From the NCBI RefSeq assembly GCF_014696625.1, contig NZ_JACJQL010000031.1, forward strand, positions 21,482-85,481: a stretch of DNA of 64,000 nt, read 5' to 3'. The notes under the pieces are model-generated. The model was not told where the DNA came from, ran no database searches, and saw only the letters and a list, made by a program, of their open reading frames with translations. Below, in pieces: positions 50,434-59,770 of this stretch (the first letter of the stretch is position 1; every line of letters starts with the position of its first letter). The position numbers were made by a program, and so were the translations under genes. The DNA is from Nostoc parmelioides FACHB-3921 (GTDB lineage: Bacteria > Cyanobacteriota > Cyanobacteriia > Cyanobacteriales > Nostocaceae).

Positions 50434-52230
50434 TTATGTTCCCCCTGCTCCCCTGCTCCCTGCCCCCTGCCCCCTGCTCCCCTGCTCCCCTGCTTCCTGT
50501 TTCTTCTTCACCTGAGATTCCAAAATCGCACCGTAAAGCGGGCTGGTTTGCATTAACTCTTCGTGAGTACCTTGGGCTACTAATCGTCCTTTATCTATGA
50601 GAAAAATGCGATCGGCGTTTTTGACTGTGCTGATACGTTGAGCCACAACAAAGGTGACACAAGCTTTTTGCCGCATCATGCTATCTAGTTCGGCTTGAAT
50701 TTCAGAGGCGGTTTTAGCATCAACGGCCGAGGTACTATCATCCAAAATGAGAATACTGTAATCGGTGAGGAGGGTACGAGCGATCGCTATTCGTTGCTTT
50801 TGTCCACCAGATAAACCTACGCCACGTTCACCAACTATGGTTTCGTAACCATCTGGCAGGCTGATAATAAAATCATGAATTTGGGCAGTTTTCGCTACTT
50901 CCATCACCTGTTCTAATGATGCTTTAGGTTTGGCGTAGGCGATATTCTCGCGGATAGTTCCCGAAAAGAGGGTGGTTTCTTGAAATACAATACCGATGTG
51001 CTTTCTGAGGCTGTTGAGAGTGAAGTCTCGCACATCTCGCCCATCAATGCGAATTGCGCCTTGAGTGACATCATAAAAACGGGGAATCAGGTTCATAACG
51101 GTACTTTTGCCGGAACCTGTCATGCCTAAAATGGCTATTAATTCGTTAGGTTTAGTTTCAAAGGAAACATCTTTTAGGGCTTCTGTAGCTGCACCAGGAT
51201 AGCGGAAAGAGACATTTTCAAAGGTGATTCTACCACCACAAGTTTCAAAGGGAATGGCATCAGCGCGATCGCGGATTTCCACTGCTGCATCTACAACTTC
51301 ATAGACTCGTTGAGCAGAAGCGGCTGCTTGAGCGATCGCTGGTGCAGCAAAGCCAATCAGTAAAATTGGTTGCAAGATTAATACTAAATAAGCGTTAAAG
51401 GCTACTAGTTCACCAATCGAGAAAGTATTACCAATCACCTGCGCCCCACCATAGCCAAACACCGCCAAGGTTACCAGGTTACTCAGTAAAAAAATAAACG
51501 GGAAGGTATTACGGATGGCGCTAATTGTCTTCATGTTAGCCTTGACTAGGGCATCATTCAGACCTGTGTAACGTGACCTTTCCGCCGACTCCCGCACAAA
51601 AGCTTTGACTACCCTAATACCAATCAGATTTTCTTGCAATACAGCATTTAGGTCACTTAGTTGTTCTTGTACTTGCCGGAACAGTCGGTCATTTTGGGTG
51701 ATGAATCGCGCCATTAACCACCCTGACATGGGTACGACTGTTAAGGTAATTAGTGCTAGTTGCCAATTCATGATCAGCAAGATGACGGCTGCACTGGCTA
51801 AGGTTACCACTCCACTAATCACCTGAATCAAGCTAGTACCGATAAAAGCGCGGATTTGCTCAATATCACTAGTGACACGGGTTAAGAGTTGAGAAGTTTG
51901 TGACTGGTCATGATAGCTAAAACTAAGATTTTGAATTTTGCTAAAAATCTTGTTTCGCAGTTCATAAGCTACACCTTGGGAAGCCGCCTCTGCCAAATAA
52001 CTTTGACCAAAATTAAACACACCGCGAGCGATCGCCGCAACTACCATCCAGGCGGCACTGTAAAGTACTATCTGTAAGTCTTTCTTGACGATACCCTGAT
52101 CAATTCCCCAGCGAAATAGTTGAGGAGTCACCGCATTCGCCACCGTCAACAGCAAAAGACTAAACAAAGCCCCCAGCGAAATCAATCTATAATTCCGCAA
52201 ACTCTCCAATACACGTTTAATTGATTGCAT
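50434..52230 (-). CDS. ABC exporter half-transporter, degenerate-site partner (MdlA/YheI-like)
   Basis: A 598-residue permease-ATPase fusion. Walker A is GMTGSGKST, signature LSGGQKQRIAIART, and Walker B ILILDDSTSAVD has Asp in place of the catalytic Glu. The ATG at 52230 (MQSIKRVLESLRNYRL) is preferred to one 12 codons earlier. The last 25 residues (VKKKQEAGEQGSRGQGAGSR onward) are encoded by CCCCTGCTCCC low-complexity DNA and are unlike any exporter tail, so the original stop was probably lost to repeat expansion. Together with the next gene it should form a heterodimer. Confidence 0.88.
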   Translation of the reverse strand: MQSIKRVLESLRNYRLISLGALFSLLLLTVANAVTPQLFRWGIDQGIVKKDLQIVLYSAAWMVVAAIARGVFNFGQSYLAEAASQGVAYELRNKIFSKIQNLSFSYHDQSQTSQLLTRVTSDIEQIRAFIGTSLIQVISGVVTLASAAVILLIMNWQLALITLTVVPMSGWLMARFITQNDRLFRQVQEQLSDLNAVLQENLIGIRVVKAFVRESAERSRYTGLNDALVKANMKTISAIRNTFPFIFLLSNLVTLAVFGYGGAQVIGNTFSIGELVAFNAYLVLILQPILLIGFAAPAIAQAAASAQRVYEVVDAAVEIRDRADAIPFETCGGRITFENVSFRYPGAATEALKDVSFETKPNELIAILGMTGSGKSTVMNLIPRFYDVTQGAIRIDGRDVRDFTLNSLRKHIGIVFQETTLFSGTIRENIAYAKPKASLEQVMEVAKTAQIHDFIISLPDGYETIVGERGVGLSGGQKQRIAIARTLLTDYSILILDDSTSAVDAKTASEIQAELDSMMRQKACVTFVVAQRISTVKNADRIFLIDKGRLVAQGTHEELMQTSPLYGAILESQVKKKQEAGEQGSRGQGAGSRGAGGT

Positions 52231-52313
52231 TGATGAGTTTTCCTGAAGTTCTGATTGTGGAACCACTGGAATCTATCCCTGATATCTTTTAAAAATTATC
52301 CCCTACAAAGGTT

Positions 52314-52400
52314 AAAAAAAAGACCCCCGGTGGTTAACCGAGGGATTCTGCAAGTCTGTATGGTCGCACAAAGAACATTCGTGAACCTCAGAATACCAAC
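52314..52400 (-). ncRNA. Candidate small RNA ending in an intrinsic terminator
   Basis: On the minus strand a hairpin (plus 52325-52344, stem CGGT/ACCG plus three C-G pairs) is followed by an uninterrupted eight-T run (plus 52314-52321), a textbook terminator. No minus-strand gene lies upstream of it. TGATAAT (plus 52407-52413) could be the -10, giving an RNA of about 85-90 nt. The remaining bases to 52598 contain a CAGTCAACAGTCAAC heptamer tract. I cannot name an RNA family. Confidence 0.4.
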
Positions 52401-52598
52401 CTGGTAATTATCAAATGTGCCAAATTGCCAAAATTGGCAGGTAAGCTATTCTGCTGTTGACTGTTGACTGTTGACTGTTAACAGCCCGTATTAGCTTAAA
52501 GACAAATCAATCCCTAATCCCTTTTTTGTAACTGATGCCCAATTGTCAAGAGCTTTATGTAAAATTTTAGGTAAAGAAATGTTTCTTGGCTTACGGGA

Positions 52599-55500
52599 AT
52601 GAAACGCATCGTTTTGATTGCTGGATTTGAATCATTTAATGCTGATTTGTACAGAAAGGCCGCGGTTTTGGCTAATTCTCGCTGTGCTGATTTAGATATT
52701 CGGGTGTTTAGCGATCGCGATATTACCAGCAAGCGCCTGGAAGTGGAAGCGGCATTGCAAGGCGCGGATGTGTTTTTTGGTAGTCTACTATTTGATTATG
52801 ACCAAGTTGTGTGGTTGCGCGATCGCGTTTCCCAAATTCCCATCCGCCTAGTATTCGAGTCAGCTTTAGAATTGATGAGTTTAACTAAACTGGGTGCTTT
52901 TGCTATTGGTGATAAACCAAAGGGAATGCCCAAACCTGTTAAATTTATTCTCGACAAATTCAGCAACGGACGAGAAGAAGACAAACTCGCCGGTTATATT
53001 AGCTTTTTAAAAATCGGCCCCAAACTCCTAAAATTTGTCCCAGTGCAGAAAGTCCAAGACTTACGCAACTGGTTAATTATCTATGGTTATTGGAACGCCG
53101 GCGGCACTGAAAACGTGGCTGCTTTATTTTGGACACTAGCAGAAAAATATTTAGATTTAAAAATCGGCGACATTCCCCCACCAATCGAAACCCCCGACAT
53201 AGGTTTATTGCATCCCGATTATCCAGGGTTTTTTGAATCCCCCCGTGAATATTTGGCATGGTATCAAAAGAGGCAAGAAAGCAGGGGGGAAAAAAACCCA
53301 GTTGTTGGTATTCTTCTTTACCGTAAACACGTCATCACCAAACAACCCTATATTCCCCAACTGATTCGCCGTTTTGAAGATGCAGGCTTAATCCCCTTAC
53401 CAATATTTATCAATGGTGTAGAAGGACACGTTGCGGTGCGGGATTGGATGACCACCGACTACGAATTTCAGCAACGCCAAATAGGTAATATTGCCACACC
53501 CTCATTATCCCCAGAAGCCGTCAAAGTTGATGCAATTGTTTCTACTATTGGCTTTCCCCTAGTCGGTGGCCCGGCTGGTTCAATGGAAGCAGGTCGTCAG
53601 GTAGAAGTAGCCAAGCGCATCCTCACCGCCAAAAACGTCCCTTATATTGTCGCTGCACCTTTATTAATTCAAGATATCCATTCATGGACACGTCAAGGTG
53701 TAGGTGGTTTGCAAAGCGTGGTGTTATACGCCTTACCAGAATTAGACGGTGCAATTGATACCATCCCCCTTGGTGGTTTGGTAGGTGAAGATATTTATTT
53801 AGTTCCTGAACGGGTACAGCGCCTCATTGGTAGAGTTAAAACCTGGATTTCTCTACGTCAAACACCCCCAGCAGAACGGAAAATTGCCATCATCTTATAT
53901 GGCTTCCCTCCTGGTTATGGGGCTACGGGTACGGCTGCATTATTAAATGTTCCCCGCAGTTTAATTAAATTACTCCACGCCCTCAAAGACCAAGGTTATA
54001 ACGTCGGTGATATTCCCGAAGATGGGGAAGAATTAATTCGTCTGGTGAAGGAAACGGATGAAGAGATGGAAAGATGGGAGAAAAATAAGCCTTTTCCCTC
54101 TTCAGCTAATACTGTTAATTCCCGTAAATTAGAAAAATGGTTGGGATATCTCCGCACTTCTCGGATTGAAAAACAATGGAAATCCCTCACCAGTAGCGGA
54201 ATCAAAACCTACGGTGATGAACTCCATGTTGGTGGTGTGCAGTTAGGGAATGTGTGGATAGGTGTCCAGCCACCATTGGGGATACAAGGCGACCCCATGC
54301 GCCTGATGTTTGAACGTGATTTAACACCCCATCCCCAATATGCTGCTTTTTACAAATGGCTGCAAAATGAATTACAAGCTGATGCTGTCGTCCATTTTGG
54401 AATGCACGGAACGGTAGAATGGCTTCCTGGTTCACCTTTGGGTAATACTGGTTATTCCTGGTCGGATATTTTGTTAGGAGATTTGCCCAATCTATATATA
54501 TATGCAGCCAATAATCCTTCCGAGTCGATTTTGGCAAAGCGTCGCGGTTATGGGGTGCTAATTTCTCACAATGTCCCGCCCTATGGTCGTGCTGGTTTAT
54601 ATAAAGAATTAATTACACTGCGCGATTTAATTGCGGAATATCGAGAAGACCCGCAAAAGAATTATGTACTTAAGGAAGGGATTTGTAAAAAGATTGTTGA
54701 TACTGGTTTAGATGCAGATTGCCCCTTTGAAGATGCCAAACGCTTGGGTATTTCCTTTACTCCAGAAAATATCAGGATGTTTAGCGCCCATGCTTTTGAT
54801 GATTATCTGGTGAAATTATATGAGTATTTGCAAGTTTTAGAAACTCGGTTATTTTCTTCTGGGTTACATACTTTAGGTGAACCCCCAAATGAGGAAGAAT
54901 TAGCTTCTTATCTCAATGCTTATTTTGGTGAAGAACAACCAAAAGACCCGGAAATTGAGAAGCAAATCACAGATTTGTTAATGCAAACTACAGATGAATT
55001 AACTAATCTTTTACGCGGATTAAATGGTGAATATATCCCCCCAGCACCGGGAGGAGATTTACTACGTGATGGTACTGGTGTGTTACCCACAGGTCGAAAT
55101 ATTCACGCCTTAGACCCCTACAGAATGCCATCCCCCGCAGCGTATGAACGGGGTCGAGAAATTGCTCAAAAAATTATTGCCCAACATTTACAAGAACATC
55201 ATACATATCCCGAAACAGTTGCTGTTTTATTGTGGGGATTAGATGCAATTAAAACTAAGGGTGAATCTTTGGGGATTCTTTTAGAATTAGTCGGTGCTGA
55301 ACCTGTGAAAGAAGGAACAGGTCGCATTGTGCGTTATGAATTGAAGCCATTAGCAGAGGTCGGACATCCCCGCATTGATGTATTAGGAAATCTATCGGGG
55401 ATTTTTAGAGATAGTTTCGTTAACATCATCGAATTATTAGATGATTTATTTCAAAGGGCTGCTGACGCTGATGAACCAGAAGACCAGAATTTTATTAGAA

Positions 55501-56264
55501 AACACGCTTTAGCTTTAAAAGCCCAAGGTGTAGAGAATGCTTCCGCGAGATTATTTTCCAACCCTGCGGGTGATTTTGGTTCTTTGGTCAATGATAGAGT
55601 TGTGGATGGTAACTGGGAATCTGGAGAAGAGTTAGGCAATACTTGGCAAAGTCGCAATGTTTTTAGCTATGGCAGACAAGATAAAGGTCAAGCTAGACCG
55701 GAAGTATTGCAGGAACTTTTGAAGACGAGCGATCGCATCGTTCAAGAAATAGATTCGGTAGAATATGGTTTAACCGATATTCAGGAATATTACGCCAATA
55801 CAGGTGGTTTGAAAAAAGCAGCCGAAAAACAAAGCGGTAAGAAAGTTACCGCTAGCTTTGTGGAAAGTTTCTCCAAAGACACCACACCCCGCAACTTAGA
55901 GGATTTATTGCGGATGGAATACCGCACCAAATTACTCAATCCCAAATGGGCTGATGCAATGGCGAGTCAAGGTTCCGGTGGTGCTTACGAAATTTCCCAA
56001 CGCATGACAGCCCTAATTGGTTGGGGTGGTACGGCTGATTTTAAAGATGATTGGGTTTATGATCAGGCCGCAGATACTTATGCTTTAGACCCCGAAATGG
56101 CGGAGAAATTACGCCAAGCCAACCCAGAAGCTTTTCGTAATATCATCAGCAGGATGTTAGAAGCGCATGGGCGGGGTTTATGGCAAGCTGATACAGATAA
56201 GTTAGATAAGTTGCGTCAGTTGTATGAATTGACTGATGAACAATTGGAAGGAGTGACTGTTTAA
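52599..56264 (+). CDS. bchH: ChlH/BchH-family chelatase large subunit (second magnesium-chelatase H type)
   Basis: A 1221-residue protein of the ChlH/BchH/CobN family. The N-terminal DUF3479-type domain is short (MKRIVLIAGFESFNADLYRK), lacking the longer opening of the main cyanobacterial ChlH (about 1330 residues). The chelatase core includes VVHFGMHGTVEWLPG, NPSESILAKRRGYGVLISH, the region DPYRMPSPAAYERGREIAQK and the C-terminal MEYRTKLLNPKWADAMASQGSGGAYEISQRM. Conserved His and Glu of the porphyrin site are visible in GMHGTVEW. It inserts Mg2+ into protoporphyrin IX with ChlI/ChlD, or could be a CobN-type cobaltochelatase subunit; length favours BchH. Single gene. Confidence 0.87.
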   Translation: MKRIVLIAGFESFNADLYRKAAVLANSRCADLDIRVFSDRDITSKRLEVEAALQGADVFFGSLLFDYDQVVWLRDRVSQIPIRLVFESALELMSLTKLGAFAIGDKPKGMPKPVKFILDKFSNGREEDKLAGYISFLKIGPKLLKFVPVQKVQDLRNWLIIYGYWNAGGTENVAALFWTLAEKYLDLKIGDIPPPIETPDIGLLHPDYPGFFESPREYLAWYQKRQESRGEKNPVVGILLYRKHVITKQPYIPQLIRRFEDAGLIPLPIFINGVEGHVAVRDWMTTDYEFQQRQIGNIATPSLSPEAVKVDAIVSTIGFPLVGGPAGSMEAGRQVEVAKRILTAKNVPYIVAAPLLIQDIHSWTRQGVGGLQSVVLYALPELDGAIDTIPLGGLVGEDIYLVPERVQRLIGRVKTWISLRQTPPAERKIAIILYGFPPGYGATGTAALLNVPRSLIKLLHALKDQGYNVGDIPEDGEELIRLVKETDEEMERWEKNKPFPSSANTVNSRKLEKWLGYLRTSRIEKQWKSLTSSGIKTYGDELHVGGVQLGNVWIGVQPPLGIQGDPMRLMFERDLTPHPQYAAFYKWLQNELQADAVVHFGMHGTVEWLPGSPLGNTGYSWSDILLGDLPNLYIYAANNPSESILAKRRGYGVLISHNVPPYGRAGLYKELITLRDLIAEYREDPQKNYVLKEGICKKIVDTGLDADCPFEDAKRLGISFTPENIRMFSAHAFDDYLVKLYEYLQVLETRLFSSGLHTLGEPPNEEELASYLNAYFGEEQPKDPEIEKQITDLLMQTTDELTNLLRGLNGEYIPPAPGGDLLRDGTGVLPTGRNIHALDPYRMPSPAAYERGREIAQKIIAQHLQEHHTYPETVAVLLWGLDAIKTKGESLGILLELVGAEPVKEGTGRIVRYELKPLAEVGHPRIDVLGNLSGIFRDSFVNIIELLDDLFQRAADADEPEDQNFIRKHALALKAQGVENASARLFSNPAGDFGSLVNDRVVDGNWESGEELGNTWQSRNVFSYGRQDKGQARPEVLQELLKTSDRIVQEIDSVEYGLTDIQEYYANTGGLKKAAEKQSGKKVTASFVESFSKDTTPRNLEDLLRMEYRTKLLNPKWADAMASQGSGGAYEISQRMTALIGWGGTADFKDDWVYDQAADTYALDPEMAEKLRQANPEAFRNIISRMLEAHGRGLWQADTDKLDKLRQLYELTDEQLEGVTV

Positions 56265-56464
56265 TATCGTTGGCAATTAATTAAAAACTAATTCACCCGT
56301 CATTGCAGCATTAAATATCAAGATACTATATCCACATCGCGTCAAAATAAAGGCGAATTAGCAGTTTGGTAACGCCGATTTCGGGAACATCAAATCAAAT
56401 CTGTGTTAATTCTTATTTATCGTAAATAAAAGGGTTTAAGACCCCTACATCTACACGTAGTATC

Positions 56465-56498
56465 AGTTGAGTTGGGGTTTAAATCCCCAATTCCAACT
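56465..56498 (+). terminator. Possible terminator downstream of bchH
   Basis: AGTTG-ag-TTGGGG (56465-56477) pairs with CCCCAA-ttc-CAACT (56485-56498), then TTTAATTTTG. Position about 200 bases after the bchH stop is rather distant. The rest of 56265-56582 has a GTAGGCTTGCCTTCCCGTAGGG repeat (56519-56540, also at 61070-61090) and TTTTGAA units. Confidence 0.4.
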
Positions 56499-56582
56499 GT
56501 CTTTAATTTTGAATTTTGTAGGCTTGCCTTCCCGTAGGGTATTTTGAATTTTGAATTGTTAATTACACTGCTCTACTTAATT

Positions 56583-57563
56583 ATGTTGAAGTTACTCAAA
56601 TACCTCAGTATTTGTCTGATTAGTTCCTGTTTGCTATTTGCTTGTCATGGTTCAGTACTGACTGAATTAAAACGCCCACCCTTGAAAATACCATCTGGAT
56701 ATTTTGTTGGGGAGTATCCAGCCATCATTGCTCAACAAAAAGGATTCTTCAAAGCCCAAGGGGTAGATGTAGAAATAACTCATAGACGATACATCCGATT
56801 AGAAGCAGCAAATTTCAGTGCGGGTAAGTATGATGGTGTTATATGTTCTTTGGGAAGTTTTATCATCTTGAGTGCCACAAATCCAGATATACAAGGCGTG
56901 ATGGTTGTAAATGAATCAACAGGAGCAGATGTAGTAGTCGCCCAATCAGAAATTAAAACCGTTGCTGACTTGAAAGGTAAAAAATTGGGTGCAAATCTAG
57001 GCGGTTTTAGCGAAGTTTTCGTGACTGAGATGTTGAAAAAAGCTAACTTCACCAGCGATGATGTGAACTTGGTTAAATTAGAGGCTTCAGAAATTCCGCA
57101 ACGTCTGAAAAATAATGTTATTCAAGCCGGACACACTTGGGAACCCCATCTTTCTGAAGCTATGAAATCAGGGGGACATATTTTATTTACCAGCAAACAA
57201 ACCCCTGGCTTGATTTTAGATCTGATTGTCTTTCGCAAAGAGATAATCCGCGATCGCCCCGAAGACGTTCGTGCATTCGTACGAGGATGGCTGCAAGCAG
57301 TAAACTACTGGAAAGCAAATGTTCAAGAAGGAAACGCGATCATCAGCAAAGTGTTAAAAATTCCTAGCAATACAATCTCTCTGGAGGGAGTAAACCTCAC
57401 TAATTTAGCAGAAAATCAAAATTTTTTTGAATCTAGTAACCCTAACTCTGTCTACAAAACTGCCAAAATATATGCAGACTTTTTTATTCGCACTGGCAGC
57501 GTCACCCGCATTCCTGAATTAAAAAATTTGTTTAATTCTTCCTTCTTGAACCATCTCCCCTAG
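56583..57563 (+). CDS. NMT1/ThiY-like periplasmic solute-binding lipoprotein
   Basis: A 326-residue exported protein. The signal MLKLLKYLSICLISSCLLFAC ends in lipobox LFAC with C21. The mature part is a type-II binding fold: SGYFVGEYPAIIAQQKGFFKAQGVDVEI, then DGVICSLGSF, ADVVVAQSEIKTVADLKGKKLGANLGG and SDDVNLVKLEASEIPQRLKNN. This is the pattern of nitrate/sulfonate/taurine/pyrimidine-precursor binding proteins. No ABC permease or ATPase gene is adjacent. Instead it is 9 bases upstream of a membrane diguanylate cyclase, suggesting that it senses a ligand for signalling. The frame extends 13 codons upstream, but the lipoprotein signal begins at 56583. Confidence 0.85.
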   Translation: MLKLLKYLSICLISSCLLFACHGSVLTELKRPPLKIPSGYFVGEYPAIIAQQKGFFKAQGVDVEITHRRYIRLEAANFSAGKYDGVICSLGSFIILSATNPDIQGVMVVNESTGADVVVAQSEIKTVADLKGKKLGANLGGFSEVFVTEMLKKANFTSDDVNLVKLEASEIPQRLKNNVIQAGHTWEPHLSEAMKSGGHILFTSKQTPGLILDLIVFRKEIIRDRPEDVRAFVRGWLQAVNYWKANVQEGNAIISKVLKIPSNTISLEGVNLTNLAENQNFFESSNPNSVYKTAKIYADFFIRTGSVTRIPELKNLFNSSFLNHLP

Positions 57564-57572
57564 TTTAACGCC

Positions 57573-59354
57573 ATGCAGCAAAGTTTTTTGGGTGGCATCC
57601 GCAGAAAGTTGATCGCCTCGTTTCTGATTGTTGCGTTGATTCCTTTGCTATTATTGGCATCTATCAACAAACAGACAACTCAAAAAGCACTAACTGACAA
57701 CGCCCGACAAACCTTATCTGTAGCGGCTAACGAAACTGCTCATAGAATTGATGCCTTTATTGATGGAAATCTCAATGCTGTGCGCGTAGAGGCGATTTTA
57801 CCGGGTTTGGCACGCTACCTCAGCCTAACTCCACAACTGCGAGATGACAGCCCGGAAATGCAATTGGCGACAGAAACATTAAGCCGTCTCAGTCGCAAAG
57901 ATATGCTCAATATTCTCTCATACTCTTTGCTCGACTTAAACGGCAAAAATGTATTGGACACAGATACATCGAATATTGGCAAAGATGAATCAGGGGAAAA
58001 TTATTTTAAAAAACCACTGGAAACTGGGTTATCCTATGTTTCTAGCATGAAGAATTCACCAAAAATTCCTGATCTTGTTACCATATTTTTTAGTAGCCCG
58101 GTTCGCAATGCCAAGGGAGATATATTAGGTGTATTGCGTATTTCCTATAATGCTACTGTTGTCCAGCAGTTAGTTACTAGACAAACCGAAATGTCTGGGG
58201 CAAAATCCTTTGCTATTCTTTTAGATGAAAATAATATTTATTTAGCACATAGCGCTGCACCAGAACTGCTTTTTAAATCAATTGTGCCTCTGCCTTTGGA
58301 TGTTGTCACTAAACTACAAAAAAAAGGGCGTTTACTGAATGCTCCTCTCAAAGAATTGGCAACTAATGAGTCAAAACTTAAGCAAGCATTAGATAATAAA
58401 CAGTCGTATTTACTTGCATCTTTGGATGCAACAGGTAATCAGGTTAATCTGATTGCGATCGCTCATTTAAAATATAAACCTTGGTCTGTATTGTTTGCAC
58501 AGCCTCTTGCTATTGCCCTAGCACCTGTAGAAAAGCAAACTCGTGACGCAATGTTTCTGTTTGCATTTATCGCTTCAGTTGTGACAATCATCGCTTTTTC
58601 CATTGGGCAATTGCTAACAAAGCCAATCATTTACCTTACCAATATAGTTTCCCAATTTACCGCAGGTAATTTAGATATCCGCGCCAAAATAAACTCAAGA
58701 GACGAAATAGGTCAACTGGCAACATCGTTTAACGACATGGCACTTCAATTACAAACAGCTTTTGAAACTTTGGAACAACGGGTAAATGAGAGAACAGCAG
58801 AGTTAATAATTGCTAAAGAAAAAGCAGAAGAGGCAAATCAGAAACTAGAACAACTGGTAAATATAGATGGTTTGACTCAAGTAGCTAACCGACGCTGTTT
58901 CAATGGGCGACTACAAACTGAATGGAAACGCCTTGCACGAGAACAACAACCCCTGTCACTGATTTTATTAGATGTAGATCAATTCAAATTTTATAACGAC
59001 TACTACGGTCATCTAAGAGGCGATGATTGTCTCATCAAAATAGCGCAAACAGTACAACAGACAGTTTATCGTCCTGCTGATCTCGTTGCGCGTTACGGTG
59101 GAGAAGAATTTTCCGTACTCCTATCCAATACTGACTTAACAGGAGCAATCAAAGTAGCACAAAATATTCAGCAAGCAATTCAAGATCAGGCTATTCCCCA
59201 TGCACGGTCTGACATCAAGGATATTGTTACAGTTAGTTTGGGTATTACTTGTGTCATACCCAAACAAGATATTAATCCAGATACAATCATCGCTTTAGCC
59301 GATAAGGCACTGTATAATGCCAAACAACAGGGGCGCAATCGGTATTGTTATTGA
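57573..59354 (+). CDS. Cache-HAMP-GGDEF diguanylate cyclase
   Basis: A 593-residue membrane enzyme that would make cyclic di-GMP. Span 1 (LIASFLIVALIPLLLLASIN, about 13-32), a 280-residue periplasmic double-Cache domain (NYFKKPLETGLSYVSSMKNS region), span 2 (MFLFAFIASVVTIIAFSIG), a HAMP domain (LLTKPIIYLTNIVSQFTAGN), a short coiled coil and a GGDEF domain. The active site is GGEEF (ARYGGEEFSVLLS), and an inhibitory I-site RPAD stands five residues before it. There is no EAL domain. The preceding lipoprotein gene is 9 bases away, so the binding protein may deliver its ligand to this sensor. Confidence 0.92.
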   Translation: MQQSFLGGIRRKLIASFLIVALIPLLLLASINKQTTQKALTDNARQTLSVAANETAHRIDAFIDGNLNAVRVEAILPGLARYLSLTPQLRDDSPEMQLATETLSRLSRKDMLNILSYSLLDLNGKNVLDTDTSNIGKDESGENYFKKPLETGLSYVSSMKNSPKIPDLVTIFFSSPVRNAKGDILGVLRISYNATVVQQLVTRQTEMSGAKSFAILLDENNIYLAHSAAPELLFKSIVPLPLDVVTKLQKKGRLLNAPLKELATNESKLKQALDNKQSYLLASLDATGNQVNLIAIAHLKYKPWSVLFAQPLAIALAPVEKQTRDAMFLFAFIASVVTIIAFSIGQLLTKPIIYLTNIVSQFTAGNLDIRAKINSRDEIGQLATSFNDMALQLQTAFETLEQRVNERTAELIIAKEKAEEANQKLEQLVNIDGLTQVANRRCFNGRLQTEWKRLAREQQPLSLILLDVDQFKFYNDYYGHLRGDDCLIKIAQTVQQTVYRPADLVARYGGEEFSVLLSNTDLTGAIKVAQNIQQAIQDQAIPHARSDIKDIVTVSLGITCVIPKQDINPDTIIALADKALYNAKQQGRNRYCY

Positions 59355-59502
59355 TCTGATTATGCCTTTTGGTATTGGGTAGAAGATTAGAGAAAAAATC
59401 TTACCCAATCCCCAATCCCTAAAGATTACTTTCAATCAAATTCAAGTCTGTCAACCGTCAACCGTCAACAGCTATATAATTTGCCTGTTTGAGAAAGCAA
59501 AA

Positions 59503-59700
59503 TGCTTAAATGCTTTCTCATTTGCTGTAAATGCTTTCTCATTTCAGTGTTTTCAGCAAGCAATTAGACATATTGCTTATTCATTTGCTGTAAATGCTTT
59601 CTCATTTCGGTATATCGCGTATTCATTTCAGTGTTTTCAGCAAGCAATTAGAGATATTGCTTTCTCATTTGTTGTAAATGCTTTCTGTTTTCGGCAATTA
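59503..59700. repeat. Tandem repeat cluster, 84-bp period
   Basis: CAGTGTTTTCAGCAAGCAAT begins at 59545 and again at 59629 (84 bp). TGTAAATGCTTTCT begins at 59526, 59589 and 59673. Units contain ATTTGCTGTAAATGC and TTTCTCATTTC modules. The region 59355-59770 is non-coding; it also holds AACCGTCAACCGTCAAC heptamers at about 59452-59470. Confidence 0.8.
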
Positions 59701-59770
59701 CTTAATTCATGACAAAGATCATCTTTGTAACAAAAGCATTTACATATTTACTGAGATTTGCCCAGGCTAC

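Noticed and set aside
52514..52732. 72-codon minus-strand frame across the bchH start
   Set aside because: Antisense to the clear bchH N-terminus.
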